A DNA stretch of 64,000 nt from Mesobacterium_A sp034670065 (GTDB lineage: Bacteria > Pseudomonadota > Alphaproteobacteria > Rhodobacterales > Rhodobacteraceae). Shown here in pieces: positions 52,837 through 61,228 of the stretch. Both the position numbers and the translations under genes were made by a program. The stretch covers positions 744,001-808,000 of the forward strand of contig JAXMOG010000001.1 of the NCBI GenBank assembly GCA_034670065.1, given 5' to 3'. How positions within the stretch are numbered: position 1 is the stretch's first letter; each line of letters starts with the position of its first letter. The notes under the pieces were generated by a model that was not told the origin of the DNA, searched no databases, and saw only the letters and a list, made by a program, of their open reading frames with translations.

Positions 52837-54210
52837 ATGACAGCCACCACTGCGCAGATCGTGCCACAGCCGGCACCGGGGGCACGACAGGTGTTTTCCC
52901 TCGCGTGGCCGATGACGCTTAAGGCGATCTTCCTGCATGGGACGGTGGTGATTGACGGTCTGCTACTCTCCTCCCTTGGGGAAGGGGCGCTTGCTGCGAT
53001 GGGGTTGGCTGCGGCCTTGGGCGGAATCGTTCTTGGGGTCATCTTTGCGTTTTCCCATGCCATGCAAATCCGCACAGCGCAGGCTTTTGGCGGTGGCGAT
53101 CCGGTGTATCTAAAGTCCGTGCTCGGCTCTGGCCTTACGGTCAGCCTGAGCATCGGGATCCTCGGCGTTGCCCTGATCCATCTGTTCGGCGCGACCCTGA
53201 TCGGTGCCTTTGCGCCAAGTGCCGAAATAGCAGCGCAGGCTGAAATCTACCTCAAGATCTTCAGCATCGTCATTCTGGGCGAGGCCATTGGCCAATGCAT
53301 CGCAAGTTTCTTCAACGGCTGCGGACGCAGCAAGCTGCCGCTTTATGGCTATCTGCTGTCCGTACCGATCAATGTCATCTGCTCTGTCGGGTTGATCCAT
53401 GGCCTTTGGGGCCTTCCCGCGCTCGGTGTGGCGGGGGCCGCACTTGGCAGTGCCATCGCAATTACCGTGCAAACTCTATTCTGGAGCTTACTTTTACTTC
53501 GGACCAATGGCCATCTGCGCCGCGTCGCGGGCTGGCAACACACCACTTTCCTGCCGACAGTCAAACGGCACATCTGGTTCGCCCTGCCCATCGCCGCCAC
53601 CTTCGTCAGCGCGACCCTCTCAACGCATGTCTGCTCTCTGATCTACGCCAACATGTCGCTCAACGGGTTTGCTGCCATGACCCTGATCGCGCCGTGGAAC
53701 TTGCTGGCCGGACAAGTCGCGATGCAATGGACACAGGCGACGGGTATTTTGGTCGCGCAATTGCTTGGCAAACGGACCTCGGAAGAGGTGCTTGACCACT
53801 TTCTGTCACGCGCGTGGAAAGGCGCCTTCGTCGCCGCAGGGCTCGTGTCGTTAACATTTTTGGCGATGTGCCTTTCGCTCGATTGGGTCTATCCCAACCT
53901 AGAGGCTGAAACCCGCGCGATCTTGTTTGGCTTCCTACCGATCCTGCTGGTCATCCAGTTCCCCCGTGCGACCAACGCGATTTGCGGCAACACGCTGCGC
54001 GCGTCTGGGGACACCGTCTATGTCATGCACATTTTCGTCTGGGCGCAATGGGCCTTCCGCGTGCCTTTGACGGCGCTATTCGTCCTTTACCTCGACCTGT
54101 CGGCTTTCTGGATTCTGTCCCTGTTCCTTTGGGAAGAAGTCATCAAATTCCCCGCCTTCCACCGCCGCCTATGGCGCGGTGACTGGAAGCGGTCAAACGT
54201 AGCGGCGTAG
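52837..54210 (+). CDS. MATE-family multidrug/organic-compound efflux transporter
   Basis: A membrane protein of 457 residues with twelve predicted helices and MatE-domain text in both halves: FSLAWPMTLKAIFLHGTVVI, AMGLAAALGGIVLGVIFAF, SFFNGCGRSKLPLYGYLLSV, and RATNAICGNTLRASGDTVYV. It exports cations or drugs in exchange for Na+ or H+ in characterised relatives. ATG 52837 is chosen; an in-frame start at 52810 adds nine residues, and neither has a strong ribosome site. It lies 69 bp after the GntR gene and leads the rightward uronate operon, which is unusual company for a MATE protein. Confidence 0.85.
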   Translation: MTATTAQIVPQPAPGARQVFSLAWPMTLKAIFLHGTVVIDGLLLSSLGEGALAAMGLAAALGGIVLGVIFAFSHAMQIRTAQAFGGGDPVYLKSVLGSGLTVSLSIGILGVALIHLFGATLIGAFAPSAEIAAQAEIYLKIFSIVILGEAIGQCIASFFNGCGRSKLPLYGYLLSVPINVICSVGLIHGLWGLPALGVAGAALGSAIAITVQTLFWSLLLLRTNGHLRRVAGWQHTTFLPTVKRHIWFALPIAATFVSATLSTHVCSLIYANMSLNGFAAMTLIAPWNLLAGQVAMQWTQATGILVAQLLGKRTSEEVLDHFLSRAWKGAFVAAGLVSLTFLAMCLSLDWVYPNLEAETRAILFGFLPILLVIQFPRATNAICGNTLRASGDTVYVMHIFVWAQWAFRVPLTALFVLYLDLSAFWILSLFLWEEVIKFPAFHRRLWRGDWKRSNVAA

Positions 54211-54244
54211 CCGCACACCTATCAACGCATCAAGGGAGGAACCG

Positions 54245-54478
54245 GTGCTTAAAATCAACCTACGCCGCGCCATTGACCCGCGCCACGCCAAGGCTATCGA
54301 CACGACCGAACTGCGCAATGACCGCGAACGCAACAAGGTAATTTTGGATCGCATCCCACTTGATCGTTGGGTGGAACCAGAGGACATCGCAGGGGCGGTG
54401 ACTTACCCCGCCTACCCCGCCGCACGCTACGTCACTGGCATCACCCTGCCTGTGGATGGCGGCTGGCTGGGTCGATGA
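54245..54478 (+). pseudogene. C-terminal fragment of a KduD-like short-chain dehydrogenase
   Basis: A 77-residue frame whose last 55 residues match the C-terminus of KduD/2-deoxygluconate 3-dehydrogenase-type SDRs: RIPLDRWVEPEDIAGAVTYP, then AARYVTGITLPVDGGWLGR. The nucleotide-binding and catalytic parts (about 180 residues) are absent. AAGGGAGGAA precedes a GTG start at 54245, so the stub may be translated, mainly serving to couple translation to the next gene (ATGA overlap). A functional enzyme is not possible from this piece. Confidence 0.75.
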
Positions 54479-55596
54479 AGGTTCTGGTCGCAGGCACAGG
54501 GTTCGCCGGGAAGGGCCACGCGGCAGCCTTTCGCGTGGCGGGTTGCGAGGTTGTGGGCATGGTCGGGCGCACCGACCATGTGGTGCGCGACGTTTCCGCC
54601 GAATTGGGGATCCCTTATGCGGGCACCGATTGGGCGGCGGCCTTGGACGCCCTCAAACCCGAAATCGTATCCATTGCGACACCCGGCGGGGCGCACTACG
54701 ATCAGATCAAACAGGCCGTCGCAGCAGGAAGTCATGTGTTCTGCGACAAGCCGATGACGACCACAGGCGACACGGCAACCGAACTTCACAACCAAGCGCA
54801 GGCCAAAGGCGTCAAAACCGCCTTTGCAGCCAGCTTCCAATACATGCCCAGCATCCAGCATGCCAAACGTCTGATCGCGGAAGGCGCGATTGGTGAGCCT
54901 ACCGAGATCGAAAGCATGTCGCATTTCAACCTCGAACGCGGAATTCCCTTCGGCTGGTCTCATCGCGCCGAGGATGGCGGCGGGCGGCTGAACAACAACT
55001 TCACCCATTCGCTGGCCATTGCTCAGACATTGATCGACGGCGACATTCTGCAGATCGCAGGTGATGTGCGCGACGATCTGGGACGCGCGCCAAAGGTCAA
55101 TGGTGTCCACGACTTCACCAAACGCCGCGCTTTCATCCCCGATGATCTTGACGACCCAACGCTCGAGTGGGGCGAGAGCAATGTGGAATGGTCCTACACC
55201 GTCATGGCGCGGCTTGGCTCTGCGATGGCCGTGCAACCGGTGTCGGTGCTGTTCAAACACGGCGGGTTGGTGCCACGATTCCGAGAGGATCACATCGTCA
55301 TCTACGGCACAAAGGGCGCGATCTACCTAAAAGGGCACTACGGCTCCGGTGCACTGTCACTGCATGACGGAATAAGCTGGGGCGAAGTACCAACACCAGC
55401 GGATCTGGCAACCGTTCCGGAGGGCGTTGGCGAAACCGAACACTGCTGGGCCGTCCTGGCTGACCTTTTCGTGCGCGACATCAAAGGGCAGGACGTGCCC
55501 CCATACCCCACCTTCGCCCGAGGCGCGCAATATCAAAACATCATCGATATCATCCGCCGTTCAGAGACGTGGGTGAATGTGGAGGAGCACCGATGA
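54475..55596 (+). CDS. Gfo/Idh/MocA-family oxidoreductase
   Basis: A 373-residue NAD(P)-dependent sugar oxidoreductase. It has the N-terminal Rossmann fold (MKVLVAGTGFAGKGHAAAFR), the family EKP-like motif as HVFCDKPMTTT near residue 95, and the C-terminal beta-sheet domain with GGGRLNNNFTHSLAIAQTLI containing the usual conserved His. It overlaps the dehydrogenase stub upstream and the enolase-family gene downstream by 4 bp each. Within this uronate operon it may oxidise or epimerise an imported sugar acid; the substrate is not known. Confidence 0.85.
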   Translation: MKVLVAGTGFAGKGHAAAFRVAGCEVVGMVGRTDHVVRDVSAELGIPYAGTDWAAALDALKPEIVSIATPGGAHYDQIKQAVAAGSHVFCDKPMTTTGDTATELHNQAQAKGVKTAFAASFQYMPSIQHAKRLIAEGAIGEPTEIESMSHFNLERGIPFGWSHRAEDGGGRLNNNFTHSLAIAQTLIDGDILQIAGDVRDDLGRAPKVNGVHDFTKRRAFIPDDLDDPTLEWGESNVEWSYTVMARLGSAMAVQPVSVLFKHGGLVPRFREDHIVIYGTKGAIYLKGHYGSGALSLHDGISWGEVPTPADLATVPEGVGETEHCWAVLADLFVRDIKGQDVPPYPTFARGAQYQNIIDIIRRSETWVNVEEHR

Positions 55597-56819
55597 AAAT
55601 AACCGAAGCAAAGGTCTTCATCGGGGGGCCGGGCAAGAATTACGTCACGCTCAAGATCATGACCGATCAAGGCGTTTACGGCCTTGGCGATGCGACGCTC
55701 AACAATCGCGAAACCCTGCCCGCAGCCTACCTGACCGATTACCTGATCCCCAACCTCATCGGGATGGACCCGCGCCGGTCCGAGGACATCTGGCAGTTTT
55801 TCTATCGCGGCGCTTACTTCCGGCGTGGCCCCATTGCGATGGCCGCCTTTGGCGCGATCGACATGGCGCTGTGGGACATCAAGGGCAAGCTGGCGAACAT
55901 GCCGCTGTACGATCTGTTCGGCGGCAAGTCGCGCGAGGGCGCGATGGTCTATGCCCATGCCACCGGTGCGGACCTGCCCGACCTAATTGACAGCGTCGCG
56001 TCCTACGTTGAACAGGGCTACAAAGCCGTGCGCGTGCAATGCGGCATCCCCCGCATGCCCACGGCCAGCTATGCAGTGCCTGACCAAAAGGGTGGCTCAG
56101 GCGACTTCATCACTGATTTCAGCGGCATCATCCCCAAGACCGAGATTTGGGACACGGACCGTTACATGCGCTTTATGCCGGATGCTTTGAGCGAAATTCG
56201 CGACCGTTTTGGCCCCGATCTGAAGCTGCTTCACGACGTCCACCACCGCCTCCTCCCACGAGAGGCTGCAGCCTTCGCCAAGGCAGTCGAACCCGTGGGC
56301 CTCTACTGGCTCGAAGACCCGACGCCCGCAGAAGATCAATACGCGCTGCGTCTGATCCGCCAGCATTCGACCACGTCCATCGCAATCGGCGAAGTCTTCA
56401 ATTCGGTCTTTGACTGCAACAAGTTGATCGAAGACGAACTTATCGACTTCATCCGCCTCGCCGTGACCTATGGCGGCGGGATCACTCCAATGAAACGCAT
56501 CATCGATCTGGCAGGGCTGCACCATGTGCGCACCGGCTTTCACGGCGCACCGAGCCATTCACCTGTCTCCATGGCCGCGCAACACCACCTCAACGCATGG
56601 GCACCCAACTTCGGGATTCAGGAATACCTTGTCCTTGGCACGCCCGAATGCGACGCGCTGTTTCCGTCGGAGCACAGGCTGCACGACGGCATGTTCTATG
56701 TCAGCGACGCACCGGGCCTTGGCGTTAATTTCGACGAACGCGAGGCTGCTCGTTACGAATACAAACCCGGTAGCCACCCCGTCGTGCGGCTGCAAGACGG
56801 CACGCTTTGGAATTACTGA
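55593..56819 (+). CDS. Mannonate dehydratase-type enolase superfamily protein (ManD/RspA group)
   Basis: A 408-residue member of the mandelate racemase/enolase superfamily close to ManD. It has MKITEAKVFIGGPGKNYVTL at the N-terminus, a metal and acid/base segment LLHDVHHRLLP, YWLEDPTPAEDQYALRLI, and the ManD-typical GFHGAPSHSPVSMAAQHHLN. The Tyr/Arg pair that acts in ManD lies in the stretch YKAVRVQCGIP onward. Characterised enzymes dehydrate D-mannonate and/or D-gluconate to 2-keto-3-deoxygluconate, the same intermediate that alginate breakdown reaches. GGAGGAG precedes ATG 55593. Some family members are inactive on these acids, so the activity is tentative. Confidence 0.85.
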   Translation: MKITEAKVFIGGPGKNYVTLKIMTDQGVYGLGDATLNNRETLPAAYLTDYLIPNLIGMDPRRSEDIWQFFYRGAYFRRGPIAMAAFGAIDMALWDIKGKLANMPLYDLFGGKSREGAMVYAHATGADLPDLIDSVASYVEQGYKAVRVQCGIPRMPTASYAVPDQKGGSGDFITDFSGIIPKTEIWDTDRYMRFMPDALSEIRDRFGPDLKLLHDVHHRLLPREAAAFAKAVEPVGLYWLEDPTPAEDQYALRLIRQHSTTSIAIGEVFNSVFDCNKLIEDELIDFIRLAVTYGGGITPMKRIIDLAGLHHVRTGFHGAPSHSPVSMAAQHHLNAWAPNFGIQEYLVLGTPECDALFPSEHRLHDGMFYVSDAPGLGVNFDEREAARYEYKPGSHPVVRLQDGTLWNY

Positions 56820-57844
56820 TGACGCAGAACCCTCTCGGAGTCGCCTTGATCGGCGCAGGCATGATCGCCAAGACCCATGTGAAGGCCCTGTCCGGCGCAC
56901 GCGATGTCGCGCAGCTGAAAGCGATCGTCTCGCGACACCCTGATCGCGCCCGCCCGCTGGCCGAACACTATGTGGGTGAGGCCCCGACGTTCACCGCTAA
57001 TCTCTCGACCATCACCGCCGACCCCGCCATCCAAATGGTGATCGTCGCGACCCCGCCCAGCGTGCGACATTCGATCATCGAACCGCTGGCAAAGGCGGGC
57101 AAACACATCCTGCTGGAAAAGCCGATTGGCCGCACCTTGCAAGAGACTGAAGAGATCATTGATATCTGCGAACGGGCGGGCGTCACGCTTGGCATCGTGT
57201 TCCAACACCGGATGCGCGCACCGTCTGTTGCCGCGACTGACTTAATCGCCATGGGCGCCCTCGGCCAACTTGGGCTGGTTGAAATCAGCGTCCCGATATG
57301 GCGCGATCAATCCTACTACGACGAACTTGGCCGCGGGACCTATGCGCGCGATGGCGGCGGCGTGATGCTGACAAACGCCATCCATTCAATCGACCTCGCG
57401 CTGAGCCTCACTGGCCCCGTCACCCGCGTTCAGGCTATGACGGCCACAACATCCTTGCACCGGATGGAGGCAGAGGATTTCGCCATCGCCGGCCTGCAGT
57501 TCGCCTGTGGCGCGTCTGGGTCTTTTGTGGCCAGCACCGCGATGTACCCCCACCGGACAGAGGTCATCCGCCTGCATTTCGAACGCGCCTCGCTGCGGAT
57601 CGACAAAGATACGCTGACGGTTGACTGGCGTGATGGTCGTCAGGAGGTCGCAGCGGCGGGCACGCCAACGAAGGGCAAGCACGAATGGCATCAGGCTGTG
57701 ATCGAAAACTTCATCCATGCCGTCCAAACCGGCAACAAACCAATCGTTACAGGCCACGATGCATTGATCTCCCATCGACTGATTGAGTCCATGGAGCGGT
57801 CTTCGCGCACAAGTCGCGCCGTCGACATTTCTGTTCATTCATAA
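56819..57844 (+). CDS. Gfo/Idh/MocA-family oxidoreductase
   Basis: A 341-residue NAD(P)-dependent oxidoreductase: VALIGAGMIAKTHVKALSG at the N-terminus, LLEKPIGRTLQETEEIIDIC with the catalytic EKP Lys, and DGGGVMLTNAIHSIDLALSL with the conserved Asp/His. It is a distinct paralogue of the enzyme encoded two genes upstream. ATG 56819 overlaps the stop of the enolase-family gene by one base. Last gene of the rightward uronate operon. Confidence 0.87.
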   Translation: MTQNPLGVALIGAGMIAKTHVKALSGARDVAQLKAIVSRHPDRARPLAEHYVGEAPTFTANLSTITADPAIQMVIVATPPSVRHSIIEPLAKAGKHILLEKPIGRTLQETEEIIDICERAGVTLGIVFQHRMRAPSVAATDLIAMGALGQLGLVEISVPIWRDQSYYDELGRGTYARDGGGVMLTNAIHSIDLALSLTGPVTRVQAMTATTSLHRMEAEDFAIAGLQFACGASGSFVASTAMYPHRTEVIRLHFERASLRIDKDTLTVDWRDGRQEVAAAGTPTKGKHEWHQAVIENFIHAVQTGNKPIVTGHDALISHRLIESMERSSRTSRAVDISVHS

Positions 57845-58054
57845 GGCTCGCGCCAGTATAGCAACGCATCAGGCAAAACCTTTGGGGAAAAATGGATAGC
57901 CGCGCTTGCAACGAATGCACCATTTGGCCCAGATGACTGCTTCTTTGATTGGGTGTCTGGTCAAGCTCTTTTTCCTTAATTGAATGATCAAGGGGCGTTT
58001 GTCCGGGTCACGCTTCTTTTCGCAATCTGGTTTGTTCACAGCGATGAAGTGATC

Positions 58055-58640
58055 TGTAGATATGTACGGACTCTCGGGACACTTCCTATAAATTCCCTGA
58101 TTTGGGATGGCGGAAGTATTCATGACGAACGAAGAACGCGACATTCAACATAAACTTAGAGTGCTCCAACACGCCGAGAAGATTGGCAACGCTCGCAAAG
58201 CCTGCCGGTATTTTGGGGTCGGCAGGTCCAGTTTTTATAGATGGCGCGAAGCATATCAAAAGCATGGCGAAGCTGGTTTGAAGAACGCCAAATCAATCCC
58301 GAAGAAACCTGTCAATCAAACCCCTGCTGAGATCGTCGAGAAAGTTCTGTATCTGCGCCGCAAGTATCACCTGGGGCCTATCCGGATCGTTTGGTATTTG
58401 TCGCGCTATCACGGCATAAAAATCTCCGACGCTGGGGTCTACCGCATCCTAAAGCGTAACGGCCTCAACAGACTGCCCAGAGGCACACGCATGCGCAAGT
58501 TGCACACCAATCGCTATCAAAAGCAGGTGCCTGGACATCATATCCAAGTGGACGTTAAGTTTCTGACCTTCAGAGGAAAACGCGGCGAAAAGGTCCGCCG
58601 GTTCCAATACACCGCGATCGACGATGCAACCAGAGTTCGC
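58055..58640 (+). mobile_element. Truncated IS481-family insertion sequence (left part)
   Basis: A terminal-repeat-like end TGTAGATATGTACGGACTCT begins at 58055, and the transposase frame starts at ATG 58122. It has an N-terminal helix-turn-helix (ARKACRYFGVGRSSFYRWRE) and the start of the DDE domain (HHIQVDVKFLTF; RRFQYTAIDDATRVRAL). Homology stops at about 58636-58640. The frame continues to 59282, but only as antisense of the integrase remnant. The right half and right end of the element are missing. Confidence 0.78.
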
Positions 58641-59208
58641 GCCCTCGCGCATCCCCTTGGAACGCGCCACATCGAGCACGGTCTTGATCCGCTGTGCCAA
58701 CCGCTTGGCTGTTTCGTGTTTTTCCGTCCAGATCGGTGCAAGGCACATCATCACCTCTGGCTGACCGACACTGTCTACGGGCATGCGGCCGATCTTGGAA
58801 AACGCATATTCGCGCAAGGTATTGATCCACTGCTGGCCGTGCTTTGCGTTCTTCCATGTCGGCAATCGATCGATGTGAACCTGCTCAACGACCTCCGCGA
58901 AAGTCGGCACGACGGTTTTCACACTGTACCGCGGGTGCAGCCCCTGGCGCGCCATGCGGCGGTATTCGAGCGCGCGCTCCCGCGCCTGGTTCAAAGTAAC
59001 GAGGTCTGCCCCGCCCAATCCGAAGTCGGTGCGCAGCGGGGCGCCGTTCTTATTGCGCGGGCCTTTGACAACGACACGAACGATCCAGCGGCGCGCGCCG
59101 GATGGGCCCACGACGAGGTAGAGCCCGCCGCCGTCGCCGTGACGACCCAGCGCCGAGATTCTCGACAAGCTTCTTGGTCAGTTTGCCCGTCAGCGCCACG
59201 CCAGTCAT
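58638..59208 (-). pseudogene. Decayed P4-type tyrosine integrase
   Basis: From ATG 59208 the frame reads MTGVALTGKLTKKLVENLGA, the usual opening of P4-like integrases. The homology then continues in another frame from about 59146: RHGDGGGLYLVVGPSGARRW and onward through the arm-binding domain (LVTLNQARERALEYRRMARQ) and core-binding domain (WINTLREYAFSKIGRMPVDS). It stops at KGMREGAN, where the IS481 fragment begins. So there is a frameshift near 59146 and the whole catalytic domain with its Arg-His-Arg-Tyr residues is lost. It starts about 140 bp from the 3' end of tRNA-Ser and reads away from it, the standard arrangement for an integrase at its attachment site. Confidence 0.8.
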
Positions 59209-59350
59209 ACAACATTATCTACCACTCAATGACAGCATCCATGCAAAATCGAGCGCAATCCAATAAATCCGAAGGTACGTGACATGTGTCTGACAAGAAA
59301 CAAAAAAGGCCGCCAATGGCGACCCCATGAAAACAAACGAAATGGTAAAA

Positions 59351-59440
59351 TGGCGGAGACGAAGGGATTCGAACCCTCGAGACCCTTCCGGGCCTACTCC
59401 CTTAGCAGGGGAGCGCCTTCGACCACTCGGCCACGTCTCC
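59351..59440 (-). tRNA. tRNA-Ser (anticodon GCU)
   Basis: A 90-nt gene with class II long variable arm: acceptor GGAGACG paired with CGTCTCC, G18-G19 region in the D loop, anticodon GCT inside CCCCTGCTAAGGGA, a TTCGAAT T loop and an encoded CCA end. Its last 14 bases (59351-59364) are the attachment repeat found again at 37185-37198. Confidence 0.95.
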
Positions 59441-59626
59441 GCCGACGGGTATACCCGCGCTGGTCAAAGAAACACAAGACGAAATTGAAGCCTTTTAAGC
59501 GCTTATCACATGAAGCCGTAAACCACTGAAAATCATAGGACAATTTCCCCATCGCCACTGATATCCCGAAGGGTAGACAGATTTTTTTCGACCTTCCCTG
59601 ATGGAGCGCTGATGTAAATGACGGCG

Positions 59627-60388
59627 CTATCGTATCACCTTTCTAAGCGCCGTTTGTACAGACAGCAGTTCTGGCAAACAGCGGAGACGCAGGTCAGATG
59701 GGCTGACACGGGCGGCAGAAACACCGGTACTCAATGCAGCGCGCACCTGCCCTGCACTGTTAAACAGTGGAACGGCCAAAGCGCGCAGGCCGATTTCGAT
59801 CTCTTGATCTACAAGGCAATAGCCCTGCCCGCGCGCGGTTTTGATCGCGCTCATGATCTCGGCAGGTTCTGTCAGGCTGTGAATGGTGCGCGGTGACAAG
59901 TCTGAAGCCTGGATCAACTCCAATGCCTCTTCATCGGGCAAAGACCCCAACAGAATGCGTCCCATCGAACTACTATGGGCAGGCAGTCGCGAGCCGGGCA
60001 TGATCCACACCGACATCACGCGTCGCTGGGCAGCGCGGGCGATATAGATGATCTCTGCCCCATCAAGAATGGTGACGGATACGGATTCATCAATCCGGTC
60101 CGACAGCTGATCCAGCCAAGGCTGCACCACCTGCGTCAATGGCATGGCTGCAAGGGCGCTGCTGCCCAGCCCAAGAACGCGCGGCGTCAGCGAGAAGAAC
60201 TTGCCATCATAATTCGCATACCCCAGTTCTGTCAGGGTCAGCAGACAGCGGCGGGCCGCCGCCCTGTCCAGCCCCGTGGCAACGGCCACTTCGGCCACAG
60301 ACAGGCGCGGACGCTCCATATCGAAAGCTTCCAATACGGCCAGGCCCTTGGCCAAGGATCCGATAAAATCGGTGGGTTTGATCGCCAT
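59627..60388 (-). CDS. IclR-family regulator of the pca genes (PcaR/PcaU-like)
   Basis: A 253-residue IclR protein: FIGSLAKGLAVLEAFDMERP, helix-turn-helix VAEVAVATGLDRAAARRCLL, then the effector domain (ESVSVTILDGAEIIYIARAA; SRLPAHSSSMGRILLGSL; LVDQEIEIGLRALAVPLFNS). The wording is closest to the PcaR/PcaU/PobR group, which responds to beta-ketoadipate or protocatechuate. It is divergent from pcaI, with an inverted repeat between them. Confidence 0.87.
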   Translation of the reverse strand: MAIKPTDFIGSLAKGLAVLEAFDMERPRLSVAEVAVATGLDRAAARRCLLTLTELGYANYDGKFFSLTPRVLGLGSSALAAMPLTQVVQPWLDQLSDRIDESVSVTILDGAEIIYIARAAQRRVMSVWIMPGSRLPAHSSSMGRILLGSLPDEEALELIQASDLSPRTIHSLTEPAEIMSAIKTARGQGYCLVDQEIEIGLRALAVPLFNSAGQVRAALSTGVSAARVSPSDLRLRCLPELLSVQTALRKVIR

Positions 60389-60408
60389 GTGAACACGCCG
60401 TTACAAAT

Positions 60409-60436
60409 ATTGAACAAATTTCATAATTTGCACAAT
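60409..60436. promoter_or_regulatory. Inverted-repeat operator in the pcaR-pcaI gap
   Basis: ATTGAACAAATT and AATTTGCACAAT are inverted copies (10 of 12 positions) around TCAT. The site lies midway between the divergent IclR gene and pcaI and is a natural IclR-dimer site. The TTGCACAA half recurs in the aromatic locus at 1051 and 3854. Confidence 0.6.
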
Positions 60437-60505
60437 TCTACTGTCCGGGCAATCCGATTAACCCTAAGCAAACCAGCAATTCCCAACAGAAATAGGGTAC
60501 TTTTT

Positions 60506-61228
60506 ATGGACAAGAGACTTAACAGTCTTGCCGATGCGGTCGCAGGCATCCCTGATGGGGCGACGGTGATGGTCAGTGGCTTTGGCGGATCGGGCGCACC
60601 GATTGAGTTGATCCACGCGTTGATCGACCGGTTTCTGGCAACCGGCAGCCCCAAAAACCTGACCGTGGTCAATAACAATGCGGGCAACGGCAAAGTCGGT
60701 CTGGCAGCAATGATCCGCGAAGGCATGGTCGCCAAGCTGATTTGTTCCTTCCCTCGCTCAGCCGACGCCAGTGCGTTCAACAATGCCTATGCAGCTGGTG
60801 ATGTAGAGCTTGAGCTGGTGCCTCAGGGCACGCTGGCCGAACGCATTCGCGCTGCGGGCGCAGGCATCCCGGCGTTTTATACCCCTTCCAGCTATGGCAC
60901 CGAATTGGCAGAGGGCAAGCCGACCGAAGTGTTTGATGGCAAACCCTACGTGCAGGAACGTTGGCTGAAAGCAGATTTCACATTGGCCAAGGCAGAGCTG
61001 GGCGACAAGCTGGGCAACCTGACCTTTCGCAAGGCCGCGCGGAACTTTAACCCGATTATGTGCATGGCGGCGGAAACCTCTATTGTTCAGGTTTCCTCTA
61101 TTGTGGAACCGGGCGCGATTGACCCGGAACATGTTATCACGCCCGGCATCTTTGTGGATGGCGTGATCGAAGTTCCCAACCCGGCTCAGGAAGAAGAGTT
61201 GTTACGCGCAGAGGTGACCTACCCATGA
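60506..61228 (+). CDS. pcaI: 3-Oxoadipate CoA-transferase subunit A
   Basis: A 240-residue CoA-transferase family I alpha subunit: SLADAVAGIPDGATVMVSGF, then GSGAPIELIHALIDRFL, VVNNNAGNGKVGLAAMIREG and ATSF-like PRSADASAFNNAY. With PcaJ it moves CoA from succinyl-CoA to beta-ketoadipate. The reading frame is open upstream as far as 59975, but family homology begins at ATG 60506. The ribosome site is weak (AGGG). The stop overlaps pcaJ by 4 bp. Confidence 0.92.
   Translation: MDKRLNSLADAVAGIPDGATVMVSGFGGSGAPIELIHALIDRFLATGSPKNLTVVNNNAGNGKVGLAAMIREGMVAKLICSFPRSADASAFNNAYAAGDVELELVPQGTLAERIRAAGAGIPAFYTPSSYGTELAEGKPTEVFDGKPYVQERWLKADFTLAKAELGDKLGNLTFRKAARNFNPIMCMAAETSIVQVSSIVEPGAIDPEHVITPGIFVDGVIEVPNPAQEEELLRAEVTYP

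Noticed and set aside
57869..58144. Minus-strand 91-codon frame left of the IS fragment, lysine- and arginine-rich
   Set aside because: Its first third overlaps the IS end, no ribosome site is seen and I recognise no family. It could be a gene tail cut by the IS, but the evidence is too thin to annotate.
58640..59282. Plus-strand continuation of the IS481 transposase frame, which would give a 391-residue protein
   Set aside because: After about codon 177 the text has no transposase character, and the opposite strand encodes recognisable integrase domains, so this part is antisense reading.
59284..59529. Plus-strand 81-codon frame across the tRNA-Ser gene
   Set aside because: It is the antisense of a tRNA; the product with GFEPSRPF text is a classic false gene at tRNA loci.
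59975..60505. Upstream extension of the pcaI frame to 417 residues
   Set aside because: It is antisense to the IclR regulator gene; PcaI homology starts at 60506.
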